DNA of 64,000 bases, from positions 372,001-436,000 of the forward strand of contig JBGAKR010000002.1 in the NCBI GenBank assembly GCA_044224315.1, read 5' to 3'. Below are positions 7,616 through 16,238 of this stretch, piece after piece; the first letter of the stretch is position 1, and every line of letters begins with the position of its first letter. A program made the position numbers and the translations under genes. Under the pieces are notes generated by a model, which worked only from the letters and a program-made list of their open reading frames with translations, was not told where the DNA came from and did no database searches. Source of the DNA: JAGXTF01 sp044224315 (GTDB taxonomy: Bacteria; Bacteroidota; Bacteroidia; NS11-12g; UBA955).

Positions 7616-8632
7616 TTATTGTGTAGGTTGAAATCTTCCCTTGGAAAAAATTTTCGGAGCCTTTTTTCCCTTGCGCAATTTTATTTGCTCCTCGGTGGGT
7701 AAATGCAATATATCCTGACACTTGGTACTGCAGCAACCTTCATATTTTGCCGCACATTCGGGGCATTGTATAAACAATAAATGACAACCCGTATTGGCAC
7801 AATTGGTGTGCACATCGGCCGGATTTCCACACTGATGGCAAACTGCTATTACCTCATCTGTAATTCTTTCGTGCAATCGCTGGTCGAAAACAAAATTAAC
7901 GCCATGAAAACGACTGGGTAAATTCTTTTTCCTGATTTGGTTGGCATAATTAATAATGCCCCCTTCTAAATGGTATACTTCGTTAAACCCGTTGTGCTTC
8001 ATCCAGGCACTTGCCTTTTCACAGCGTATGCCGCCGGTACAATACATAAGTATTTTCTGGTCGCGGTTGTGGTCAAACTCTTCAATTACATCCTGCAATT
8101 CTTCTTTAAAGGTATCCACATCCGGGCAACGGGCATTTTCAAATCGGCCCACCTCACTTTCATAGTGGTTGCGCATATCAATCAGCACAGTATCGGGGTC
8201 GTCCATCATCTTATTCCAGGCTTCGGCATCCAGGTATTTGCCGGTATTGCTGGGATTAAAGGTGGGATCTTCTATGCCATCGGCCACTATTTTAGGCCTC
8301 AATTTCAGGTCGAGCTTGTAAAAAGATTTTTGTTTTTCTTCTACGGCAGTATTTAACCGAATACCTTTCAAAAAATCTATCTCATCGAGCTTTTGCTTAA
8401 AAGCCTCAAAATTGTCAGAGGGCAAGGCAATCTGGGCATTGATTCCTTCTTCGGCCACATAGGTTCGGCCTACCACCTCCAGTGCTGTCCAGGTAATGTA
8501 TAAATTGTTGCGAAACTGGCGAGGATCTGAAATGGGGTGATACTTATAGAAGGAGATGGTTGTGTAAGGCCGCGGATCCGCCAGCATGCGTGCCTTTAAC
8601 TCCTCCCTGTTCACTCTGTTGTGCAATAACAT
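7616..8632 (-). CDS. trhO: oxygen-dependent tRNA uridine(34) hydroxylase, rhodanese-related
   Basis: TrhO (YceA) forms 5-hydroxyuridine at the tRNA wobble position. An N-terminal ferredoxin-like domain (YTTISFYKYHPI, then VGRTYVAEEGINAQIALP) precedes a rhodanese domain. The active-site Cys is in ILMYCTGGIRCEKASAWM (near residue 215), which is the exact family loop. A C-terminal Cys-rich tail (CHQCGNPADVHTNC, CPECAAKYEGCCSTKCQ) adds probable zinc ligands. The ATG at 8632 gives 338 residues. An earlier possible start adds an unrelated hydrophobic stretch. Confidence 0.9.
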   Translation of the reverse strand: MLLHNRVNREELKARMLADPRPYTTISFYKYHPISDPRQFRNNLYITWTALEVVGRTYVAEEGINAQIALPSDNFEAFKQKLDEIDFLKGIRLNTAVEEKQKSFYKLDLKLRPKIVADGIEDPTFNPSNTGKYLDAEAWNKMMDDPDTVLIDMRNHYESEVGRFENARCPDVDTFKEELQDVIEEFDHNRDQKILMYCTGGIRCEKASAWMKHNGFNEVYHLEGGIINYANQIRKKNLPSRFHGVNFVFDQRLHERITDEVIAVCHQCGNPADVHTNCANTGCHLLFIQCPECAAKYEGCCSTKCQDILHLPTEEQIKLRKGKKAPKIFSKGRFQPTQ

Positions 8633-8817
8633 GGAATTTGGGATTTGTGCTGCAAAAATAAACTGAAGTTTTTGAACTTGGGCCTGATTCTTAAAGAGTT
8701 TGATAAATTGCAATAACTACACAGTCTCGCCACAGGAATACAGATTCTCAGAAAAATTGCTTGCTGCGTGGGTTACAGATTTACAGGGATTATTAAAGCA
8801 GCTCTTCTAATCCGACC

Positions 8818-8825
8818 TAACTTTG
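8818..8825 (+). promoter_or_regulatory. -7 element of the S4-domain gene
   Basis: TAACTTTG lies 7 bases before the ATG at 8833, implying a leaderless or nearly leaderless transcript. No clear -33 TTG is seen. Confidence 0.5.
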
Positions 8826-8832
8826 CCCCAAT

Positions 8833-9042
8833 ATGGAACGTTTACAAATTACCACTGAGTTTATTCAACTCAACCAATTACTGAAACTGGTAGGCTGGGC
8901 CGACAATGGTGCGGTTGCCAATGAGATGATTGAAAACGAACTGGTGCTTGTAAATGGAGAAACGGAAACCCGCAAGCGCAATAAAATCTACCCCGGAATG
9001 GTGGTAAGCTTCGACGGCGAACAGGTAGAAGTTGTTAAATAA
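8833..9042 (+). CDS. small S4-domain RNA-binding protein (YbcJ-like)
   Basis: This 69-residue protein consists of a single S4 domain: IQLNQLLKLVGWADNGAVA, then ENELVLVNGETETRKRNKIYPGMVV. It matches the YbcJ/YaaA family of small RNA-binding proteins, whose target is unknown. One base separates its stop from that of the convergent Uma2 gene. Confidence 0.85.
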   Translation: MERLQITTEFIQLNQLLKLVGWADNGAVANEMIENELVLVNGETETRKRNKIYPGMVVSFDGEQVEVVK

Positions 9043-9043
9043 A

Positions 9044-9685
9044 CTATTGTATATAATAGAAAAGTGCATCAACGGGTACTTTGAGTTTGGGAAACAAAAC
9101 ACTTTGTACGTTAGTACCCAAGGCAAAAGCAGGCAATGGGCTGTATTTTCCCGTTTTCAGTACAAAAACAATTACATCTCGGGTTTCGGGTTGCACCACC
9201 CAATACTCCTGCACCCCGCTTTCTTCGTAGAGCTGGTATTTTGTTTTTAAATCGTGGACAGAATTGCCGGGTGATAGAATTTCAACCACCAGATCAGGGG
9301 CACCCATACAGCCCTGAATATTAAATTTAGATGCATCACAAACAACGCAGGCATCGGGCTGCACCACGGTTGAGGCGCCAACATCGGATGGCACGGGCAA
9401 ACAAACATCGAAAGGTGCCGGAAACCAGCGGCATTTTGAATGGTTAAATGCTTTTGAAAAAGCCCCGTACAAACCACCCGCAAGGGTTTGGTGCTGCAAG
9501 TTGGGAGCAGGGCTCATTTTAACCACCTGCCCGCGGATAAGTTCTACCCTGTCGGTGAATTTCCAGGCGAGGTAATCCCACCAGGTATAACTGCGGCTAA
9601 GGTCTAAACGGGAGTATTCGGCAACGGGCTCTCTGACAATGTTGGGTGGATTGTCCTGCTCATATCTATACTCTGCCACATCCAT
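9044..9685 (-). CDS. Uma2-family (DUF820) putative nuclease
   Basis: This 213-residue protein has a PD-(D/E)xK restriction endonuclease-like fold. The core is visible as VELIRGQVVKMSPAP, then VQPDACVVCD and PDLVVEILSPGNSVHDLKTKYQLYEE, where the Asp, Glu and Lys positions of the catalytic motif are present, followed by EYWVVQPETR. Uma2 proteins are abundant in cyanobacteria and filamentous Bacteroidota, often as many paralogues, and their function is unproven. Both the GTG at 9691 and the ATG at 9685 are possible starts; the ATG is used. Confidence 0.85.
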   Translation of the reverse strand: MDVAEYRYEQDNPPNIVREPVAEYSRLDLSRSYTWWDYLAWKFTDRVELIRGQVVKMSPAPNLQHQTLAGGLYGAFSKAFNHSKCRWFPAPFDVCLPVPSDVGASTVVQPDACVVCDASKFNIQGCMGAPDLVVEILSPGNSVHDLKTKYQLYEESGVQEYWVVQPETRDVIVFVLKTGKYSPLPAFALGTNVQSVLFPKLKVPVDALFYYIQ

Positions 9686-9755
9686 ACCCACAAAGCTGGG
9701 GCCTTCCCCCCAAATCCTTTATAGTACTTTTTTCGATTTTGCCAGAAATTTTCTA

Positions 9756-10745
9756 CTACACAGCCTCACCCTGATACATTTCCTTCATATCCTCAAAAAC
9801 CGCATAAATCTCATCGGTTTCATTGGCGGTTACCAGGCGTGTGCGGAAGGGTTTAAAATCGTGTAATCCGCGGAAATACTGCGCGTAATGGCGACGCATT
9901 TCTACCAAACCCACCTTGCTGCCCTTCCATTCTACACTTTTTTCAAAATGGGTTAAACAGGTTTGAAATCGGTCTTCAAAAGTGGGTCCGGGTAAGGTTT
10001 CACCGGTTTTAAAATAATGCTTGATTTCGTTAAAAATCCAGGGGTAGCCTATGGCTGCGCGTCCAATCATAATTCCATCCACCCCATACCTATTCCGGTA
10101 CTCAAGGGCTTTTTGGGGCGAATCAATGTCTCCGTTTCCAAAAATCGGGATTTGAATGCGGGGATTGTTCTTAACCGCTGCAATCAGGGTCCAGTCGGCC
10201 TCACCTTTATATAACTGTGCCCGCGTGCGACCATGAATGGTAAGTGCTTTCACCCCCACATCCTGCAGGCGTTCGGCCACTTCCATTATATTTTTGGATT
10301 TTTCATCCCAGCCCAGGCGTGTTTTTACTGTTACAGGCAGTTTTGTGCTGTTTACCACTGCTTTGGTGAGCCGCACCATCAGGTCAATATCTTTCAAAAC
10401 CCCGGCTCCGGCACCTTTGCACACCACCTTTTTTACCGGACAACCAAAATTGATGTCCAACAAATCGGGGTTGGTGGCATCTACAATGCGGGCAGAAAGT
10501 GCCATCGCTTCCTCGTCTCCACCAAAAATCTGGATGCCTATAGGGCGTTCATAATCAAATATGTCTAGTTTTTTACGACTTTTTATGGCATCCCGAATCA
10601 GGCCCTCGCTGCTGATAAACTCAGTATACATAAGGTCTGCACCATGTTGTTTGCACACAAAACGAAAGGGAGGGTCACTCACATCTTCCATGGGCGCCAA
10701 CAATAGTGGAAATTCTCCGAGCTCTATGTCCGCAATTTTTACCAA
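9756..10745 (-). CDS. dusB: tRNA-dihydrouridine synthase
   Basis: This FMN-dependent enzyme reduces uridine in tRNA. A TIM barrel is visible: LLLAPMEDVSDPPFRFVC, DINFGCPVKKVVCKGAGAG (catalytic Cys in the loop), LTIHGRTRAQLYKGEADW and the flavin-binding GNGDIDSPQKA and GVDGIMIGRAAIGYPWIF. The start is chosen as TTG at 10745 (329 residues), because the element TAACTTTG ends 8 bases upstream of it. An ATG at 10778 would lie upstream of that promoter. DusB is favoured over other Dus types by overall length and motifs. Confidence 0.9.
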   Translation of the reverse strand: MVKIADIELGEFPLLLAPMEDVSDPPFRFVCKQHGADLMYTEFISSEGLIRDAIKSRKKLDIFDYERPIGIQIFGGDEEAMALSARIVDATNPDLLDINFGCPVKKVVCKGAGAGVLKDIDLMVRLTKAVVNSTKLPVTVKTRLGWDEKSKNIMEVAERLQDVGVKALTIHGRTRAQLYKGEADWTLIAAVKNNPRIQIPIFGNGDIDSPQKALEYRNRYGVDGIMIGRAAIGYPWIFNEIKHYFKTGETLPGPTFEDRFQTCLTHFEKSVEWKGSKVGLVEMRRHYAQYFRGLHDFKPFRTRLVTANETDEIYAVFEDMKEMYQGEAV

Positions 10746-10753
10746 TTTTGCTG

Positions 10754-10761
10754 CAAAGTTA
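10754..10761 (-). promoter_or_regulatory. -7 element of dusB inside the divergent spacer
   Basis: TAACTTTG on the minus strand sits 8 bases before the TTG start of dusB and almost touches the ATG of the divergent CPBP gene at 10763. It decides the dusB start. Confidence 0.5.
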
Positions 10762-10762
10762 C

Positions 10763-11695
10763 ATGATAACCGATTCAACGGGCAAGGGTGCCTTCTACAA
10801 TATACGCGGACTGGCCTTCGTCCTTATTTTTTTATTTCTGTTTAATCTCATTTTCTATTTCATAGGCACCATGGTAGCAGGGCTTTACTACCACCTGCAT
10901 TTTTCACAGGTTAGGGAGTTACTGTCCAAACCCGATGGCAGCGCCATGGCCATCAATATAGCCCGCTTTGTAAATGCAGTTGATTTGTTTGGCTACATGT
11001 TTATGCCAGTATTGCTATTCTCTGTGGTGAACCGGGTAAGCATAGTATCTGAAGGAAATTTTCGCGCAAAAATTCAGCCACCCAAATTATTCTTATCCGT
11101 ATTAATTGCCGCTCTTAGTTTGCCCTTGGTAGAATTTCTTACCAAAATTTTAAAACTCATTCCACTGCCCCATTGGCTCAATTACTACGCACACCGTTTT
11201 GAAATATCGCGCGATGCAAGTGTAAATACCATTTTGGATATGCACCAGTTACCCGAATTAATTGTGTGCCTTTTGATTGTAGGATTGCTACCCGCGGTTT
11301 TGGAGGAACTGATGTTTCGCGGTGTAATGCTCAATATTTTTAAAAATATTACGCATGGTATTTGGCGCCCGATTATTATGCAAGCCCTGGTATTTGCGGT
11401 TTTGCATTTTAGTTTTTACCAATTGCCTGGTATATTTTTAATGGGACTGCTGTTTGGATGGATAGCCATTAAAACCGGCACAATCTGGTACGGAATTGTG
11501 ATGCATTTTATTTTCAACGGTACCACAATTGTTCTCAATTACTTAAACCATCTGCATTTCGACAAAACCGGCATCAACGGAAATTATACCAATATTACCC
11601 TTTCACCTGCGATGGCAGTAGGCGCAATTGCGGGTATTATTTTGTTGTTGCGATTGTTTAATAAAACCGAAGAAAACGAAACCATCCATGGCTAA
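10763..11695 (+). CDS. CPBP (CAAX-like) intramembrane metalloprotease
   Basis: This 310-residue polytopic membrane protein of the Abi/CPBP family carries all three glutamic protease motifs: PAVLEELMFRG (EExxxR), VFAVLHFSFYQ (HxxxF) and MHFIFNGTT (HxxxN). Several hydrophobic helices precede them, the first around residues 15-40. Bacterial members process membrane proteins or give self-immunity to peptides; no substrate is suggested here. The ATG at 10763 is chosen because it follows the divergent spacer. The gene end overlaps cdsA by 8 bases. Confidence 0.88.
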   Translation: MITDSTGKGAFYNIRGLAFVLIFLFLFNLIFYFIGTMVAGLYYHLHFSQVRELLSKPDGSAMAINIARFVNAVDLFGYMFMPVLLFSVVNRVSIVSEGNFRAKIQPPKLFLSVLIAALSLPLVEFLTKILKLIPLPHWLNYYAHRFEISRDASVNTILDMHQLPELIVCLLIVGLLPAVLEELMFRGVMLNIFKNITHGIWRPIIMQALVFAVLHFSFYQLPGIFLMGLLFGWIAIKTGTIWYGIVMHFIFNGTTIVLNYLNHLHFDKTGINGNYTNITLSPAMAVGAIAGIILLLRLFNKTEENETIHG

Positions 11696-12506
11696 AAACG
11701 ACGTTTACATTCGCAGCTTTTCAGGGGCTATTTTTGTAGCCATAGTTGTATATACAAGTATTTTAGGCTTTACCCCCTTATTTGCGCTAAGCCTTTTGAT
11801 TAGCACAGTTTGCTTGTTTGAATTTTTAAAAATCCAAAAATCCAATGCTATTTTTACTCAAATATTTGTATATACAAGTAATGCCATTTTACTACTTTCA
11901 AGTTCGGGTTTATGGGAGGCATTTTCGAGGTATACTTACCTCATTCTAGCCATCGTTTTTCTGCTATATTTTACCATCGAACTTTTTCGCCGCGGACTTG
12001 ATATACTCGACAGTTTATTGAACCCGGTATTTGGTATCATATACATTAGCATTCCATTTATGTGCTTTTTACTTTTCAGTAAGGGTGATGGCATTGATTA
12101 CAACTGGCAAAAACCATTGCTGGTGTTTATTCTGGTTTGGGCTTCCGATACCTTTGCCTATGTAGCCGGACGCTTAATGGGTAAAACCCCGCTGTATCCG
12201 AAACTCAGTCCTAAAAAAACCATAGAAGGATGGATAGGGGGCACTCTATTGGCTGCTGTGGCTGGTGGCATCATGGCCTGGTTCTGGCCTTTTGTTGGCT
12301 TAGGCAGCGGCATTATGCTGGGCGTATTGGTAAGTATTTTTGGTACCACCGGCGATTTGTTTGAAAGTGCGCTAAAACGCAAAGCGAATGTAAAAGACAG
12401 TGGCAAAATCCTGCCCGGACACGGGGGACTCCTGGATCGGTTCGATGCATTTTTATTTGCTGCTGTAATTATTTTTGCCTGGTATTCCGTAATTAATATG
12501 CGATGA
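11688..12506 (+). CDS. cdsA: phosphatidate cytidylyltransferase
   Basis: CDP-diglyceride synthase makes CDP-diacylglycerol from CTP and phosphatidate, feeding all phospholipid synthesis. This 272-residue, multi-helix membrane protein has the PROSITE signature near its C-terminus: SALKRKANVKDSGKILPGHG, directly followed by GLLDRFDAFLF. The start is the ATG at 11688, inside the end of the CPBP gene; the last 4 bases overlap the next gene. Two exact copies of the palindrome TTGTATATACAA lie within it (11746-11757 and 11866-11877), both read as Val-Tyr-Thr. Confidence 0.93.
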   Translation: MAKNDVYIRSFSGAIFVAIVVYTSILGFTPLFALSLLISTVCLFEFLKIQKSNAIFTQIFVYTSNAILLLSSSGLWEAFSRYTYLILAIVFLLYFTIELFRRGLDILDSLLNPVFGIIYISIPFMCFLLFSKGDGIDYNWQKPLLVFILVWASDTFAYVAGRLMGKTPLYPKLSPKKTIEGWIGGTLLAAVAGGIMAWFWPFVGLGSGIMLGVLVSIFGTTGDLFESALKRKANVKDSGKILPGHGGLLDRFDAFLFAAVIIFAWYSVINMR

Positions 12507-13264
12507 AAAAGTACATTTTAATTTCTATATTTTGTATTATCAACACTGCTTTGCAAGCCCAATGGGACAAAGTAGTTACAAGAGGTGTTGTTAAAACAGA
12601 ACGCGGTAAATGCAAAAATGGCACAGACTCTTTTGATTTTAATTACTCGGTTACTTACCCTTTTTTTTCAAACATTAAATTTACAGCGCCGATAACCGAT
12701 TCACTTAATTACAACATACTTCGCATTGCTGGCAATAGCCTTATGGATAGCAATTATTCGAGCAATTTATTGTCCCTATTAAAAATAGAAAGCGATAGTG
12801 TGTATGCCACCTGGAAACGCGACTTGCAAGTAAATTTTTGTTATAATTTAGAAAATACGGAAAGGATAGAATTGCTGTATAGCGACAAAAAATTCTGTAC
12901 CCTTATAAACGATTGGTATGCCTACGATGGCGGCGCACATGGGCTTAGCGGAGAAGATTATTTGGTGCTCGACACCAAAACAGGAAAGCGGATTAACAGT
13001 TGGAAACAATTATTTGCGGACACCAATACGGCTGCCCAAATAATAAAAACGGAATTTTATGCCCTCAAAAAACGCGAACAGTGCGACAGCTCCGATTGGT
13101 TTTGGGGCGGTGATTTTTATGTAACCGACAATTTTGGTGTAGTAAAAGATGGGCTGGTATTTTATTATCAAACCTATGAAATAGCGCCCTATGCCGATGG
13201 CCCCACCGAATTATTCATTCCCTGGACTTTACTAAAAAAGGCAAAGATTAAGAAAGTGAAATGA
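12503..13264 (+). CDS. secreted DUF3298 (RsiV-like) domain protein
   Basis: This 253-residue exported protein has a signal peptide (MKKYILISIFCIINTALQAQ). The N-terminal part matches DUF4163-type sequence (FDFNYSVTYPFF...). The C-terminal DUF3298 domain is recognised by NDWYAYDGGAHGLSGEDYLV and the closing FYYQTYEIAPYADGPTELF. The fold is shared with the lysozyme-binding anti-sigma factor RsiV, but no anti-sigma region is present, so function is unknown. It overlaps cdsA by ATGA, indicating cotranscription with cdsA and the CPBP gene. Confidence 0.8.
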   Translation: MKKYILISIFCIINTALQAQWDKVVTRGVVKTERGKCKNGTDSFDFNYSVTYPFFSNIKFTAPITDSLNYNILRIAGNSLMDSNYSSNLLSLLKIESDSVYATWKRDLQVNFCYNLENTERIELLYSDKKFCTLINDWYAYDGGAHGLSGEDYLVLDTKTGKRINSWKQLFADTNTAAQIIKTEFYALKKREQCDSSDWFWGGDFYVTDNFGVVKDGLVFYYQTYEIAPYADGPTELFIPWTLLKKAKIKKVK

Positions 13265-13486
13265 GATTACAGTTTTATTCCTGATTCTGAATTCAGCACC
13301 AATAAAAATTCAATATTCATTGCGAATTTAGGAGCTTGCTTTAAACCTATTCAATAACTATTCTATTCTCTATTTCGCTCAATATTTGCAGGCTAATTCA
13401 GTAGTCAATTAAATATCATCACCAGCCCCCTCCCACCCTGCCCAAACTTATTCAAAATCTCCCTTTAAGTTCCCTGATTTTCTTAC

Positions 13487-13494
13487 TAACTTTG
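13487..13494 (+). promoter_or_regulatory. -7 element of sucA
   Basis: TAACTTTG lies 35 bases before the sucA ATG, in a 265-base spacer that otherwise shows nothing recognisable. Confidence 0.5.
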
Positions 13495-13529
13495 CGCCGC
13501 AGTCCGGCAATTGGCTGCAAATTTTAACC

Positions 13530-16238
13530 ATGCCTGAACCCGATACCTCATACCTCCAAAACGCCGACCCATCGGCCCTTGAATACCTTTACGAACAATA
13601 TCAGCAAGACAAAGACAGCGTTGATTTCGGTTGGCGCAAGTTTTTTGAAGGCTTCGACCTGGGCGCCGAAAAAACCAGCGGCAGCCCTGCACTGAGTGAA
13701 GATGCTGCCAAAGAAATCAATGTGATGAACCTGATCCAGGGGTATCGCCAGCGCGGCCATCTTTTTGCCAAAACCAATCCCCTGCGCGAACGCCGCAAAT
13801 ACAGCCCCAACCTGGATATTGAAAATTTCGGGCTTGAAAAAACCGACCTTGAAAAAACCTTCAATGCCGGTGTGGAAGTAGGCCTGGGACCTGCTAAACT
13901 CAAAGATATTATTGGACTTTTAGAGCAAACCTATTGCCAGAGCATTGGTTGTGAGTTTAGCTATATCCGCGATCCACACCGCCGGCAGTGGTTGCAGCAG
14001 CGTTTTGAAAAAACCCGCAATGTGCCCGATTTGACTCTGGATGAAAAACGCCATTTTCTACAAAAACTCAATCAGGCCACCGTTTTCGAAAACTTTATCC
14101 ATACCAAATACATTGGCCAAAAACGCTTTAGTGTAGAAGGCTTGGAAGTACTGATTCCCGCCCTGGATGCCGTAATTCAGTATGGTGCCGGACTGGGGGT
14201 AAAAGAATTTGTGATGGGGATGGCCCACCGCGGACGTTTAAATGTACTGGCCAATATTTTCAATAAAAAATACAGCGATATTTTTGGCGAATTTGAAGGC
14301 AAAGTTTTTCAAACCGATGATGAAGATTTTGAAGGGGATGTAAAATATCACCTGGGTTATAGCACCGATATTCCAACCAAAAGCGGCAACTCTGTGCACT
14401 TGCGTTTGGCCGACAATCCCAGCCACCTGGAGGCTGTAAACCCCGTGGTAAAAGGGATGGTGCGTGCAAAACTCGAAACCAAATACAACAAAGATGTAAA
14501 AAGCATTTGCCCCATTCTGATTCACGGCGACGCCGCAGTAGCAGGCCAGGGAATTATTTTTGAAGTAGTGCAGATGAGTGGATTGGAAAGCTTTTATGTG
14601 GGCGGAACCATCCATATTGTTACCAATAACCAAATCGGATTTACTACCGATTACCTCGATGCCCGCACAAGTACTTATTGTACCGATGCGGCCAAAGTTA
14701 CCCTTTGCCCGGTAATGCACGTAAATGCCGATGATGTGGAAGCGGTGGTGCATGCGGTAAAACTGGCTATGGCCTACCGTTTGGAGTTTAACATGGATAT
14801 TTTCATCGATTTATTGGGTTACCGCAAATACGGACACAATGAAGGTGATGAACCCCGTTTTACCCAGCCGGTCATGTATAAATTAATTGACCAACACCCC
14901 AATCCACGCGAAATTTATAAGCAAAAACTACTGCAACGCAGCGAGATTGACGCCGAATTGGCCCGCGAAATGGAGGTTGAATTCAGGCAACTTTTGCAGG
15001 AAAAACTCGAAGAAGCAAAAGGTGATTATAAACCTGTTCCCAATCAGGTAAAAAACACCTGGGAAGGCTATAAAAACCCCGAGGCCAAAGACTTTCAGAT
15101 ACCTGCCAATACAGCGGTACCGACAGAAAAACTCCTGGAATTGGGCGAAAAATTCACCACCATTCCCGAAGAGAATTTACCCATTAAAAAAGTACAGAAT
15201 TTATTTGCCGACCGCAAAAAAATGCTGGCAACTGGGGTAATGGATTGGGCCATGGGCGAATTGCTTGCCTACGCCACCCTGCTCGAAGAGGGTCACCCCG
15301 TGCGTCTTTCAGGACAGGATGTGGAACGCGGTACATTTAGCCATCGCCATGCTGTGGTTAAAAAAGAGGATGCCGAAGCAGAATATGTTCCATTGAATCA
15401 TTTATCAGAAAATCAAGCCAAATTATCGGTATACAACAGTTTGTTGAGTGAGTACGCAGTGTTGGGTTATGAATACGGTTACAGCAGTGTAATGCCCAAA
15501 GGACTTACCATTTGGGAAGCCCAATTTGGCGATTTTGCCAATGGCGCACAAATTATTATGGACCAGTTTATTTCCTCGGGCGAAGCCAAATGGGGCAAAT
15601 ACAGTGGTCTTACATTGTTGCTTCCCCATGGCATGGAAGGCCAAGGTCCGGAGCATAGCAGTGCCCGTTTGGAACGCTATTTACAGCTTTGCTCTCAAAA
15701 CAATATGCAGGTTTTAAATTGCAGTACACCCGCCAATTTATTTCACGCATTGCGCCGCCAGTTAAAACGCAATTTTGAGGTGCCATTAATTATTATGACG
15801 CCGAAAAGTTTGCTGCGCCATCCCAAATGTGTGAGCCCGTTGGAAAGCTTTAGCAACGGTGGATTTCAGGAGGTGATAGACGATGCAAATGCTACAAAAG
15901 TACGCCGCGTTTTATTGTGCTGTGGCAAAGTTTATTACGATTTACTGGCCGAAAAAGAGAGCAAAAATATCAGCGATGTTGCCATTGTGCGTGTGGAACA
16001 ATTGTATCCCTTGCCAACTTGGGAGCTCGAAAAAATATTCAGCAAATACGAAGGTGCAGAATTTTGCTGGGTGCAGGAAGAAGCCAAAAATCAGGGTACC
16101 TGGTTGCATTTGGCCCGTTACGATTTCCCTGTAAAACTGCGCTATATCGGCCGCAAAAGCAGTGCCTCACCGGCAACCGGCTTCAAAAAAGTGCACGATA
16201 AAGAACAGGCCGCCATTGTAGCTGAAGCGTTTGCCTAA
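13530..16238 (+). CDS. sucA: 2-oxoglutarate dehydrogenase E1 component
   Basis: This thiamine diphosphate-dependent decarboxylase of the TCA cycle is 902 residues long, normal for the family. The N-terminal peptide YLYEQYQQDKDSVDFGWRKFF is the E2-interacting region. MGMAHRGRLNVLANIF (near 230), ILIHGDAAVAGQGI (near 330) and LGYRKYGHNEGDEPRFTQP (near 430) are active-site motifs, and a transketolase pyrimidine domain follows. The partner sucB is usually next door; here the following gene is an unrelated serine hydrolase, and no E2 for this complex is in the window. Confidence 0.97.
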   Translation: MPEPDTSYLQNADPSALEYLYEQYQQDKDSVDFGWRKFFEGFDLGAEKTSGSPALSEDAAKEINVMNLIQGYRQRGHLFAKTNPLRERRKYSPNLDIENFGLEKTDLEKTFNAGVEVGLGPAKLKDIIGLLEQTYCQSIGCEFSYIRDPHRRQWLQQRFEKTRNVPDLTLDEKRHFLQKLNQATVFENFIHTKYIGQKRFSVEGLEVLIPALDAVIQYGAGLGVKEFVMGMAHRGRLNVLANIFNKKYSDIFGEFEGKVFQTDDEDFEGDVKYHLGYSTDIPTKSGNSVHLRLADNPSHLEAVNPVVKGMVRAKLETKYNKDVKSICPILIHGDAAVAGQGIIFEVVQMSGLESFYVGGTIHIVTNNQIGFTTDYLDARTSTYCTDAAKVTLCPVMHVNADDVEAVVHAVKLAMAYRLEFNMDIFIDLLGYRKYGHNEGDEPRFTQPVMYKLIDQHPNPREIYKQKLLQRSEIDAELAREMEVEFRQLLQEKLEEAKGDYKPVPNQVKNTWEGYKNPEAKDFQIPANTAVPTEKLLELGEKFTTIPEENLPIKKVQNLFADRKKMLATGVMDWAMGELLAYATLLEEGHPVRLSGQDVERGTFSHRHAVVKKEDAEAEYVPLNHLSENQAKLSVYNSLLSEYAVLGYEYGYSSVMPKGLTIWEAQFGDFANGAQIIMDQFISSGEAKWGKYSGLTLLLPHGMEGQGPEHSSARLERYLQLCSQNNMQVLNCSTPANLFHALRRQLKRNFEVPLIIMTPKSLLRHPKCVSPLESFSNGGFQEVIDDANATKVRRVLLCCGKVYYDLLAEKESKNISDVAIVRVEQLYPLPTWELEKIFSKYEGAEFCWVQEEAKNQGTWLHLARYDFPVKLRYIGRKSSASPATGFKKVHDKEQAAIVAEAFA

